DNA of 6,207 nucleotides from Gemmatimonadota bacterium (GTDB lineage: Bacteria; Gemmatimonadota; Gemmatimonadetes; Longimicrobiales; Gaopeijiaceae): NCBI GenBank assembly GCA_030618065.1, contig JAUXEE010000134.1, positions 1-6,207 of the forward strand, read 5' to 3'. Positions 1 through 6,207 of this stretch are shown one piece after another. The position numbers and the translations under genes were made by a program. A model generated the notes under the pieces. It worked only from the letters and a program-made list of their open reading frames with translations. It was not told the origin of the DNA and did no database searches. Numbering within the stretch: the stretch's first letter is position 1; every line of letters starts with the position of its first letter.

Positions 1-70
1 ATGACGCGGTTGTGCAAGATCCCCCACGACGGTCGTCATTGGGAGTAAGAGAGGGAATCGTCTCAAAACA

Positions 71-80
71 GGGGGACCAG
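71..80 (+). promoter_or_regulatory. Probable ribosome binding site of the TonB-family gene
   Basis: A purine-rich run, GGGGGA, lies 4 nt before ATG 81. It is not a perfect Shine-Dalgarno match. It favours ATG 81 over the in-frame ATG at 12, which would add 23 mostly polar and charged residues ahead of the membrane anchor. Confidence 0.45.
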
Positions 81-725
81 ATGACTGCCAACGACCGCTT
101 TAAAGAATCCTTCACCTCCTGGTTCTGGGGGTCCATGATTCTGGCCACCGCGGCTCACTTCGCCCTCCTGAATTTCTGGCCGGAGCTTACGGCTCAGGAT
201 CTGTCCACAGATTCGGGTGAGATTCTGGTGGTGGAGCTTCCACCCGATGTGGTCGTCCCTCCGGACCCTGAACCCATCACCAGGCCGGCGGCCCCGGTGG
301 CTTCTCAGGTGGAGATCGACGAGAACATCACCATCTCCCCCACGACCTTCCAGGACAATCCGGTGAACCGGCTGCCGCCACCCCCCGATTCCATCCTCTC
401 TTCGGGAATCTCCGATGGCCCGATCTTCACGCCCTTCACGGTTCGGCCTGACATCAGGAACAGGGCAGAGGTCCAGCGAACCCTGACACGGGAATACCCT
501 CCGCTACTGAGGGACGCGGGAATCGGAGGTAGCGTAGAGGTCTGGTTTCAGATCGACGAAGAAGGGGTAGTGCGGCAGACGCTGGTGAAGACGAGCTCTG
601 GGCACGAGGCCTTGGACCGGGCGGCATTGAAGGTGGCCGGGGTCATCGAGTTCACTCCTGCCCTGAACCGAGACAAGCGGGTGCCGGTGTGGATTTCCCT
701 CCCCATCACCTTCACGACTCGGTGA
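81..725 (+). CDS. TonB-family energy transducer (TonB C-terminal domain protein)
   Basis: Encodes 214 residues, close to the usual length of a short TonB. Residues 13-33 form one hydrophobic inner-membrane anchor, followed by a periplasmic linker rich in Pro, Glu and Val (about 50-125, with PP or PPPP at 54, 60 and 99-102). A TonB C-terminal domain follows (about 130-212), with the conserved Tyr-Pro at 139-140, the 'AGIGG' turn at 146-150, 'SSGHEALD' at 172-179 and 'FTPA' at 191-194. TonB proteins carry energy from the proton gradient, harvested by ExbB/ExbD, to outer-membrane receptors. His26 in the anchor resembles the functional His20 of E. coli TonB, but Ala22 stands where E. coli has Ser16. 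The frame is open upstream to the window edge with an ATG at 12. I chose ATG 81 because it directly precedes the anchor and follows a G-rich stretch. No exbB, exbD or receptor gene is visible. Family certain; partner receptor unknown. Confidence 0.9.
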   Translation: MTANDRFKESFTSWFWGSMILATAAHFALLNFWPELTAQDLSTDSGEILVVELPPDVVVPPDPEPITRPAAPVASQVEIDENITISPTTFQDNPVNRLPPPPDSILSSGISDGPIFTPFTVRPDIRNRAEVQRTLTREYPPLLRDAGIGGSVEVWFQIDEEGVVRQTLVKTSSGHEALDRAALKVAGVIEFTPALNRDKRVPVWISLPITFTTR

Positions 726-750
726 GAGGTCCAAAGGGTGAGGTTTGGCG

Positions 751-775
751 GGCCCCCAGGGATCCTGGCGGGGCC
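751..775. terminator. GC-rich stem-loop between convergent genes, possible bidirectional terminator
   Basis: The inner arms CCAGG (756-760) and CCTGG (764-768) pair around a 3-nt GAT loop. The outer arms GGCCC (751-755) and GGGCC (771-775) extend the stem, leaving a 2-nt bulge (769-770), for about ten mostly G-C pairs. It begins 26 nt after the TonB-family stop, and the pump gene ends at 817 on the other strand. No T-run follows on either strand, so it is not a classical Rho-independent terminator. It may act as a 3' end or mRNA-stabilising structure. Part of it overlaps the tandem repeats, so the pairing could be a by-product of the repeat sequence. Confidence 0.35.
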
Positions 776-812
776 AGGGATCCTGGCGGGCCCACTGATC
801 CTGGCGGGGCTT
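759..812. repeat. Three tandem 18-bp GC-rich repeats
   Basis: Three adjacent 18-bp units are seen: GGGATCCTGGCGGGGCCA (759-776), GGGATCCTGGCGGGCCCA (777-794) and CTGATCCTGGCGGGGCTT (795-812). The first two differ at one position; the third keeps the core GATCCTGGCGGG. The preceding bases (TTGGCGGGCCCC, 745-756) look like a decayed fourth core. The block fills most of the 91-bp space between the two convergent stop codons and ends 5 bp before the pump gene's stop. Each unit contributes to small hairpins, for example GCCAGG-GAT-CCTGGC at 773-787. I saw no further copy in the window. Function unknown. Confidence 0.85.
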
Positions 813-816
813 GTGG

Positions 817-3800
817 TCAGTGCCGGATCGAGTTTCCTCTCCTTCGGACGGTGGGGTCCCGCTCCAGGACGGTTTGGTACGCCAGGGGCAGCACCACCAG
901 CGTCACCAGAGTGCTGGTGAGGAGGCCCCCCATGACGACGGTGGCCAGGGGCCGTTGGATCTCGGCGCCGGGGCCGGTGGCCAGCAGGAGGGGAAGAATT
1001 CCAAAGACCGTGGTGAATGTGGTCATGAGGACCGGCCGCAGCTTGGCGGTTACTCCGTACCGTACCGCCTCGGACACAGGGTCCCCTCCTCGAAAACGGC
1101 GTCGGATGGTGCTGAGAAGGACCAGACCGTCTTCGAGGGCGATTCCAAAGATGGCGATGAACCCGATGGAGGCCGGCACGCTCATGTATTGGCCAGAGAT
1201 GAGGAGAGCGGCCAGCCCACCCGTCAGAGCCAGGGGAATGTTGATGAGGATAACTCCGGCCTCCAACACCGATCCGAAGATGGTGTGGAGGAGAATGGAG
1301 ACCAGGAGGAGAGTCAACGGGGTGACGATCATGAAGGTCCGGCGAGAGCGCTCCTGGAGTTCGAATTGTCCTCCCCAACGGATGGTGTAGCCGGCTGGAA
1401 TGACCATTTGGTCGGCGATGGCTTGCTGGGCTTCTTCCACAAAGCGGCCCATGTCCCGGCCCCGGACGTTCGCCTGAACGGTACTGAACCGGCGGCTGTC
1501 CTCCCGGTTCACCACGCGGGCGTCTTCCGTCTCCTCCACCCGTGCCAACTGATTCAGGGGCAGGCGGCCCCCATCGGGAAGGGGGATGAGGAGGTTATGG
1601 ATCTGCTCGATGTCGGCCCGAAACTCGGGCTGGAACCGAACGAAGATGTCGAAACGGCGTCTGCCCTCGTACACCTGCCCGACGATGACGCCGCCGATGG
1701 CTGCCTCCACCGTCCCTTGAACCTGATCCACGTCCATGCCGTGACGGGCCAGGGCGGCCCGATCCAGATGGATCACCAGATTGTTCTGGCCCGTGAACTT
1801 CGCGGTCTGGACGTCCACGGCGCCCTCCAACTCCATGAGAACGGCCTCCACCTCCGTGGAGAGCTGTTGCAGTGTGTCGGCGTTCTCACCGAAGATGCGC
1901 ACGGCAAGCTGGGCCCGGGAGCCGGTAATGAGCTCGTCCAGGTTATGGGCGATGGGTTGGGAAAGGTTCAGCGTGATGCCCGGGAGATCCTCCAACTCAT
2001 GGCTGATCTCGTCCTGAATCTCCTCCAGGCCCATGTTTCGCCAGGCCGATCGCCCCTGAGCGAGCTGGATCAAGATGTGGAGGTCGTTCACGAAGTGCCC
2101 ATGGCTCCCAGCCTCCCCACGCCCGATGCGTGTGAGGACGCCCTCGACTCCGGGCATCTCCATCAACCGTCCTTCGATCTCATTTCCCTGTGCAATGGAT
2201 TTCTCCAGGCTGACATTCGCGTTCATGGTGACCTGGAGTTGAAGAGTTCCCTCGTTCAGGGTGGGCATGTACTCCCGGCCCATGAAGGGGAGGAGAATGA
2301 GACCCATGGCGAATACGCCGCCGGTGGCCAGGAATACTTGCCCCCGCCTCGCGCTGCACCACTCGAAAAGATTCAAGTAATGGCGGCGAATGGCCCGAAA
2401 GAGTGCAGGGTCTTCACGTTTTTCCTCGGATTTTCTCCCAAGGACAAAGGACCCGATGGCCGGAATGGCCAGAAGGGTAAAGAAGAGGGATCCGATGAGG
2501 GCAGCCGAGATGGCGAAACCCATAGGGCGGAACATGATTCCCTCGGTGCCCTGAAGAGTGAAAATGGGAAGGAAGACCAGAACGATGATGATGATGGCGA
2601 AGAAGATGGGTCGGGTGACCTCCTCCCCGCTCCGAACCAGAGCCGCGATCCGGTCCATTCCTCCTTGGATGTGTCGGTAGGTGTTCTCGACATAGATGAT
2701 CGCAGCATCGGCAATGAGGCCAATCCCGATGGCCAGCCCACCGAAGGACATGAGGTCAGCCGCCAGTCCCACTCGCTGCATGACGATGAAGGTGAACAAC
2801 ACGGAGAAGGGCAGGGTCAGCATGGTAAGGAAGGCTGACGGGAAGTGCCCCATGAAAAGGAATAGCACCCCGATGACCAGAACCACGCCCAGGACCAGGT
2901 TCCAGGTCACCGTCCGGAAACAGGCTTTGACGAAAGCGGCCTGGTTGTAGAAGGGGACGATTTCGACACCGTCCGGAAGGCTGGCGTTGACCGCTTCGAT
3001 TCGCTCTTCGAGACGTTCGATGACTCCGGCGGTGTTGGATCCGAAGAGCTTCAAAACCAAGCCCACTACCTTCTCACCCTCCCCATTGGCCAGAGCCGCC
3101 CCCCTGGCGATGGCAGGAAGAAGCTCGACCCGGGCCAGGCTGGAGAGATACACCGGAGTCCCGCCACGGTGGGCCACCACGATGTTCTTCAGGTCGTCCA
3201 CCGTCTCCACCAGGCCGATGCTCCGGACGATGAACTCTTCGGGTCCCCGGGTAATGAAACCGGCGGCGGCGTTCCGGTTGCCGGCTTGGATTCTCTCCAT
3301 GAGGTCGGAGAGGGTGAGGTCGAACCTGAGAAGGGCGTTGGGATCCACCAAAACCTGGAACTGCTGGATGTCTCCCCCGATGGTCAGGACCTGGGAGACC
3401 TCCGACACCGACTTCAGCTCGTATTTGATGAGCCAGTCCTGGAGGGTCCGGAGCTCCATGGTGGTTCGGCCCTCTCCCTCCAGGAAGTACATGTAGACCA
3501 TGCCCAACCCCGTGGCGATGGGGCCGAGGAAGGGTTCGTGAGCCTGTGGGGGGAGGTCGGCTTCGATCTCATGGAGGCGAGGGGCCAGCACCTGCCGGGC
3601 CCAGTAGATGTCCGTCCCCTCCTCGAAGTACACGCTGACGAGAGAGAGCCCATAGGTGGAAGTGCTCCGGATGCGCTCCACCCTGGGCAGTCCGAACATG
3701 GCGGCCTCCACCGGGACGGAGACGAGCTGCTCCACCTCCTGAGGCGCCAAGCCGTGGGCTTCCGTATAGATCTGGACCAAGGCAGGGGACGGGTCGGGAA

Positions 3801-3915
3801 AGACGTCCATGATCAGGTGGCGATAGGCCACGACACCCCCGATGGCCACACTCACGACTACCGCCACCACCAGCGCGCGCTGGCTCACCATGAACCGGAT
3901 TGCGTTGCCGATCAT
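817..3915 (-). CDS. CusA/CzcA-family heavy-metal efflux RND transporter (inner-membrane pump)
   Basis: Encodes 1032 residues, full length for an RND pump of the HME branch. It should form a trimer in the inner membrane and export cations by proton antiport. The twofold RND plan is visible: TM1 (12-30), a large periplasmic region (31-335), TM2-6 (336-490), TM7 (526-544), a second periplasmic region (545-858) and TM8-12 (860-1013). Family hallmarks include 'GLAPQEVEQLV' (55-65), 'EEGTDIYWARQ' (98-108), 'FEEG'-type porter sequence, 'LNEGTLQL' (553-560) and 'GGQFELQER' (848-856). TM4 holds the proton-relay residues Asp403 and Glu410. By remembered alignment, Gly397 replaces the first CzcA TM4 aspartate, and Gln561, Asp611 and Glu661 fall where CusA has its Met573, Met623 and Met672. 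Cu(I)/Ag(I) is therefore less likely than a divalent metal, but the substrate remains unproven. GGAG (3923-3926 on this strand) lies 7 nt before ATG 3915, and the gene starts 18 bp after the adaptor stop. Confidence 0.95.
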   Translation of the reverse strand: MIGNAIRFMVSQRALVVAVVVSVAIGGVVAYRHLIMDVFPDPSPALVQIYTEAHGLAPQEVEQLVSVPVEAAMFGLPRVERIRSTSTYGLSLVSVYFEEGTDIYWARQVLAPRLHEIEADLPPQAHEPFLGPIATGLGMVYMYFLEGEGRTTMELRTLQDWLIKYELKSVSEVSQVLTIGGDIQQFQVLVDPNALLRFDLTLSDLMERIQAGNRNAAAGFITRGPEEFIVRSIGLVETVDDLKNIVVAHRGGTPVYLSSLARVELLPAIARGAALANGEGEKVVGLVLKLFGSNTAGVIERLEERIEAVNASLPDGVEIVPFYNQAAFVKACFRTVTWNLVLGVVLVIGVLFLFMGHFPSAFLTMLTLPFSVLFTFIVMQRVGLAADLMSFGGLAIGIGLIADAAIIYVENTYRHIQGGMDRIAALVRSGEEVTRPIFFAIIIIVLVFLPIFTLQGTEGIMFRPMGFAISAALIGSLFFTLLAIPAIGSFVLGRKSEEKREDPALFRAIRRHYLNLFEWCSARRGQVFLATGGVFAMGLILLPFMGREYMPTLNEGTLQLQVTMNANVSLEKSIAQGNEIEGRLMEMPGVEGVLTRIGRGEAGSHGHFVNDLHILIQLAQGRSAWRNMGLEEIQDEISHELEDLPGITLNLSQPIAHNLDELITGSRAQLAVRIFGENADTLQQLSTEVEAVLMELEGAVDVQTAKFTGQNNLVIHLDRAALARHGMDVDQVQGTVEAAIGGVIVGQVYEGRRRFDIFVRFQPEFRADIEQIHNLLIPLPDGGRLPLNQLARVEETEDARVVNREDSRRFSTVQANVRGRDMGRFVEEAQQAIADQMVIPAGYTIRWGGQFELQERSRRTFMIVTPLTLLLVSILLHTIFGSVLEAGVILINIPLALTGGLAALLISGQYMSVPASIGFIAIFGIALEDGLVLLSTIRRRFRGGDPVSEAVRYGVTAKLRPVLMTTFTTVFGILPLLLATGPGAEIQRPLATVVMGGLLTSTLVTLVVLPLAYQTVLERDPTVRRRGNSIRH

Positions 3916-3933
3916 GAGGTGACTCCAAGATGG

Positions 3934-5163
3934 CTAATGCACATGCCCATGACCTCCGGCGCCCTTCGTCAACTCGGCTTTCAGGTTGAAGGCTCCTACG
4001 ATGACGATCACCTCCGAGCCGTCGAGGCCGGATTCGATGATCCTTCCCACGGAGATGGTCTCCCCCGGCTCCACATCCACAGCTCTGATGACGATGTGGC
4101 TCTCTCCCGGCTCTTCCGGCATGAGGACGAAGACCACGTGGCGGCCTTCGAGAAGCTGGACCGCGTCCGCCGGCACGACCATCCTCTCTTCCTCCGACTG
4201 GAACCTCAAGAGTCCCTGCACGTACATATTTGGTTTCAGGATGCCATGGGGGTTGGGGATCTCCGCCCGAACTCTCACGGTCCTCAGCTCCTCGTCCACC
4301 TGATCGGCCACGAAGGTGGCCCGGCCCGGAAAGTCTTGACCCGGGAAAAGAGGAGTTCGAATGACCACGTCGGCATCTTTCCGTAGGTGTGCCATCTGGT
4401 CTTCGTAGGCGTCCAACCGGGCCCAGAGGGAGGACAGGTCCGAGACGGTGAAGAGGGCGTGGCCGGCTTCGACGTGGTCCCCGAGAATCGCGTCTCGCTC
4501 CACGACCACACCCGAAACGGGGGTTCGAATTGCCAGGGGCGGATCCATGGCTCGGTGGTCCTCAGGTGGGAGGGACACGTCCACCGCAGCTTCCAACTCC
4601 CGCATCCGGTCCTCCCCGATCCCCAGGGAGTGAAGGAATACTTCGGTGGCTCGCCGGTCGGCCAGATGTCGCTCGTAGGCCGCTTGGCGGCGGAGAAATT
4701 CCCGCTCTTCGATGGCCCTGCTCTCCCGGAGGATCTGAGCACGCTCGAAGTCCTTCCGGCTCAACTCGGCCTGGGCGAAAGCCTGTAGGAACTGGGTTTT
4801 AGCCTGGGTGAACTCCGGAGAGTTCAGGGTGATCAGCGTTTGTCCCGCGGTCACACGGCTTCCCAGGTCCACTCGTAGGCTCGAGATCTGACCGGCCACC
4901 AGGGGGGCGACCTTTGCGGTTCGATTCTCGTTTACGCTCAAAGCGCCCGGGAGGGTCAACTCCGCGGAAATGGACGTGCGCCCGATGGGACCAATCTGGA
5001 TTCCCCAATCCTGGATTTGCTGGGACTCCAGATGGAGCTCGTTTTCCGGCTCTTCCTCCGCGGCCCCCGGGTTACCGGCGTCATCACCAGCGTCTCCAGG
5101 TGAGCAAGCTCCCAGCAGGAAGGTCAAGAGCAAAAGGCGAAACACGGGAAGATCTATTCTCAC
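3934..5163 (-). CDS. Efflux RND periplasmic adaptor (membrane fusion lipoprotein, CusB/CzcB type)
   Basis: Encodes 409 residues from a GTG start. An N-terminal lipoprotein signal ends in the lipobox Leu-Gly-Ala-Cys, with Cys20 as the lipidation site. A flexible acidic linker (21-45, rich in Gly, Asp and Glu) leads to the mature domains. These are a first biotinyl/lipoyl half ('VAPLVAGQI', 85-93, to about 115), an alpha-helical hairpin with heptad-like charged residues (117-192), a second lipoyl half ('RTPVSGVVVERDAILGDHV', 213-231), a beta-barrel (about 245-320, 'LKPNMYVQGLL' at 309-319) and a membrane-proximal domain (326-398). The tail has His405, His407 and His409, a pattern known from CzcB-like adaptors and compatible with metal contact. 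The protein bridges the RND pump and the outer-membrane channel. Its gene overlaps the channel gene by 4 bp and lies 18 bp before the pump gene. The family is secure; metal specificity is not shown. Confidence 0.93.
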   Translation of the reverse strand: MRIDLPVFRLLLLTFLLGACSPGDAGDDAGNPGAAEEEPENELHLESQQIQDWGIQIGPIGRTSISAELTLPGALSVNENRTAKVAPLVAGQISSLRVDLGSRVTAGQTLITLNSPEFTQAKTQFLQAFAQAELSRKDFERAQILRESRAIEEREFLRRQAAYERHLADRRATEVFLHSLGIGEDRMRELEAAVDVSLPPEDHRAMDPPLAIRTPVSGVVVERDAILGDHVEAGHALFTVSDLSSLWARLDAYEDQMAHLRKDADVVIRTPLFPGQDFPGRATFVADQVDEELRTVRVRAEIPNPHGILKPNMYVQGLLRFQSEEERMVVPADAVQLLEGRHVVFVLMPEEPGESHIVIRAVDVEPGETISVGRIIESGLDGSEVIVIVGAFNLKAELTKGAGGHGHVH

Positions 5164-6207
5164 AGGATTCCTCCTCCAGCGGCGCGGTCCAACTCAGCCA
5201 GCTCCCGGTTCCAGTCGTAGAGAGCCTGCTGATATTCGATGTGGATGGATTGGTAGGTCCTACGGGCGTCCAGATACTCGATGAAGGAGATCTCTCCCTC
5301 CCGATAACTGGTCTCAGCGATTCCTATGCTTGCGTCGGCCTCCCCGAGTAGCCCTTCCTGAAAGAGCTGCAGGGTCTGCCGGTGAAGCAGGAGGTGGTTA
5401 TGGTGGATCATCAGCCCGGCCTGGAGCTCCAGGCGGATCCCGTCTTCCCGGTGCTCCAACTGCCTGAGGGTCCGCCGGTCTCTCTCCACGGCGGCACGAG
5501 ATTGGTTCCAGAGAGGGATATGGAAACCAATGCCCAGCTTGAAGATGTCCCCGTCCAACTCCTGGCCGGAAGTGGCCGAAACCACGGGGTCCGGAATCCA
5601 GGCGAACTGACTCGCCTTCACCAGCTGGCCTCCAGCTCTTCGGCGCCGGTCCGCCTGCTGGAGGAGAGGGTGCTGGGGGAGAAACTCCTCTTCGAGTTGG
5701 TCGAGCTCGGGCACCACGAGGTCGGCCGTCAATTCCCCCTCCAGGACGTATCCCTCCGGGAGGACGTTGCTGAGGAACATGTTCAGGTGTTGTCGAAACT
5801 GGGCCAGCTCCAGCTCTGCCGCACGGGCCTCATTTTGGGCCCTCATGTGTTCGACCCGGAGGCGGATGGCTTCCAGCTCCCTGACCTCCCCCACCTGAGC
5901 CCGGGTTTCGATGAGTCCCCGGATCTCCCCCAAGGCCTCTTCATTCAGACGCGCCAGGCGCAGGAGCTCCTCGAGGTAGAGAATCCGGTAGAAATGGAGG
6001 CGGATTTCATGATCAATCCCCAGCGTTCCAAAACGAACCTCCTCTTCCGCCGCCTCCACCCCATATTGGAGGGATTCCAACCGGTAATGGCGGGTCAGGG
6101 GGTTTTCGATGGTCTGGCGAAGGGTGAGTTCCCGCACCGACTTGGTCTCGGATGACTCGAAGAGGTCTCCCTCTCCCGCCTCGAACTCGAGTTCGGCGTT
6201 CTGGAAT
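5160..6207 (-). CDS. TolC-family outer-membrane efflux channel (CusC/CzcC type), N-terminus cut by the window edge
   Basis: The frame is open from the right edge (first full codon ends at 6206) to the TGA at 5160, giving 348 visible residues. A GTG at 6137 could be mistaken for a start, but 23 sensible codons precede it, beginning with 'FQNAELEFE', which resembles the 'NPEL-LE' segment found some 70 or more residues into this family. The signal peptide and first helices therefore lie outside the window. Two structural repeats of the outer-membrane efflux fold are seen: helical hairpin 1 (about 50-145), a short beta segment 'LGIGFHIPLWN' (224-234) and helical hairpin 2 (about 237-340) with the typical 'GEISFIEYLDARR' (304-316). 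Trimers form a barrel through the outer membrane and a tunnel across the periplasm. It is the first visible gene of the operon; its promoter is not in the window. Confidence 0.92.
   Translation of the reverse strand, partial: FQNAELEFEAGEGDLFESSETKSVRELTLRQTIENPLTRHYRLESLQYGVEAAEEEVRFGTLGIDHEIRLHFYRILYLEELLRLARLNEEALGEIRGLIETRAQVGEVRELEAIRLRVEHMRAQNEARAAELELAQFRQHLNMFLSNVLPEGYVLEGELTADLVVPELDQLEEEFLPQHPLLQQADRRRRAGGQLVKASQFAWIPDPVVSATSGQELDGDIFKLGIGFHIPLWNQSRAAVERDRRTLRQLEHREDGIRLELQAGLMIHHNHLLLHRQTLQLFQEGLLGEADASIGIAETSYREGEISFIEYLDARRTYQSIHIEYQQALYDWNRELAELDRAAGGGIL
5170..5177 (-). promoter_or_regulatory. Strong Shine-Dalgarno site inside the channel gene, driving the adaptor GTG start
   Basis: On the minus strand GGAGGAGG lies 6 nt before the GTG at 5163, within the last codons (Gly-Gly-Gly) of the channel gene. 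The start and the upstream stop share the bases GTGA (5163-5160). This fixes the GTG as the adaptor start and suggests translational coupling. Confidence 0.8.

Noticed and set aside
24..37. Small palindrome ACGAC-G-GTCGT near the left edge as a possible operator.
   Set aside because: Arms of five bases are common by chance, and no promoter elements or second copy support it.
1..48. A frame open from the left edge to a TAA at 46-48, possibly the tail of an upstream gene.
   Set aside because: Only 15 codons are visible, with no recognisable motif. It cannot be told apart from chance; another frame is also open here and runs into the TonB gene.
548..1378. A 276-codon minus-strand frame crossing the tandem repeats and the ends of both convergent genes, with repeated Gly-Pro-Ala-Arg-Ile sequence.
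   Set aside because: The repeating peptide only reflects the 18-bp DNA units read in one frame. The rest overlaps the pump in another frame and the TonB gene in antisense.
811..2838. A 675-codon open frame on the plus strand opposite the RND pump gene.
   Set aside because: It runs antisense to a full-length, well-recognised pump. Its translation is low in complexity (rich in Asp, Gly, Glu, His and Gln) with no recognisable domain. Long antisense frames are expected in GC-rich genes with biased third codon positions.
3169..4386. A 405-codon plus-strand frame spanning the pump-adaptor junction.
   Set aside because: It crosses two real genes on the opposite strand, including their 18-bp gap, and has the same antisense-shadow composition with no domain.
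6135..6137. GTG as the start of the outer-membrane channel gene.
   Set aside because: The frame stays open to the window edge with family-like sequence, and a protein starting here would lack a signal peptide and the first helices.

Overview
The window is GC-rich, densely coded DNA from a diderm (Gram-negative-type) bacterium. The evidence for two membranes is direct: a TonB-family protein, a lipoprotein periplasmic adaptor, an RND pump and a TolC-type outer-membrane channel. The wording of the TonB C-terminal domain (around 'EYPPLLRDAGIGG' and the ending 'VPVWISLPITF') resembles what I recall from Gemmatimonadota, but that is memory-based and unproven.

Layout. (1) Positions 81-725, plus strand: a short TonB-family energy transducer with an N-terminal anchor, a Pro-rich linker and a TonB C-terminal domain. 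(2) Positions 726-816: a 91-bp gap between convergent genes, holding three tandem 18-bp GC-rich units (759-812) and a strong stem-loop (751-775). (3) Positions 817-6207, minus strand: a three-gene tripartite efflux operon read right to left. Its order is outer-membrane channel (5160-6207, 5' end beyond the window), periplasmic adaptor lipoprotein (3934-5163) and inner-membrane RND pump (817-3915). The channel and adaptor genes overlap by 4 bp (GTGA), and the adaptor-pump gap is 18 bp, so all three are very probably co-transcribed and assembled as one CusCBA/CzcCBA-like complex.

How they work together: the pump uses the proton gradient to move substrate, probably a metal cation, from the periplasm or inner membrane. 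The adaptor bridges it to the channel, which opens to the outside. The pump belongs to the heavy-metal (HME) branch. A from-memory comparison suggests it lacks both the CusA methionine triad and the first Asp of the CzcA TM4 motif, so its substrate cannot be named from the sequence. The TonB protein is convergently transcribed and need not be functionally connected.

I see no RNA gene, CRISPR array, insertion sequence, regulator or integrase. The content is well-known gene families. The least explained element is the repeat/stem-loop block between the convergent genes. I did not find a convincing new biological system.
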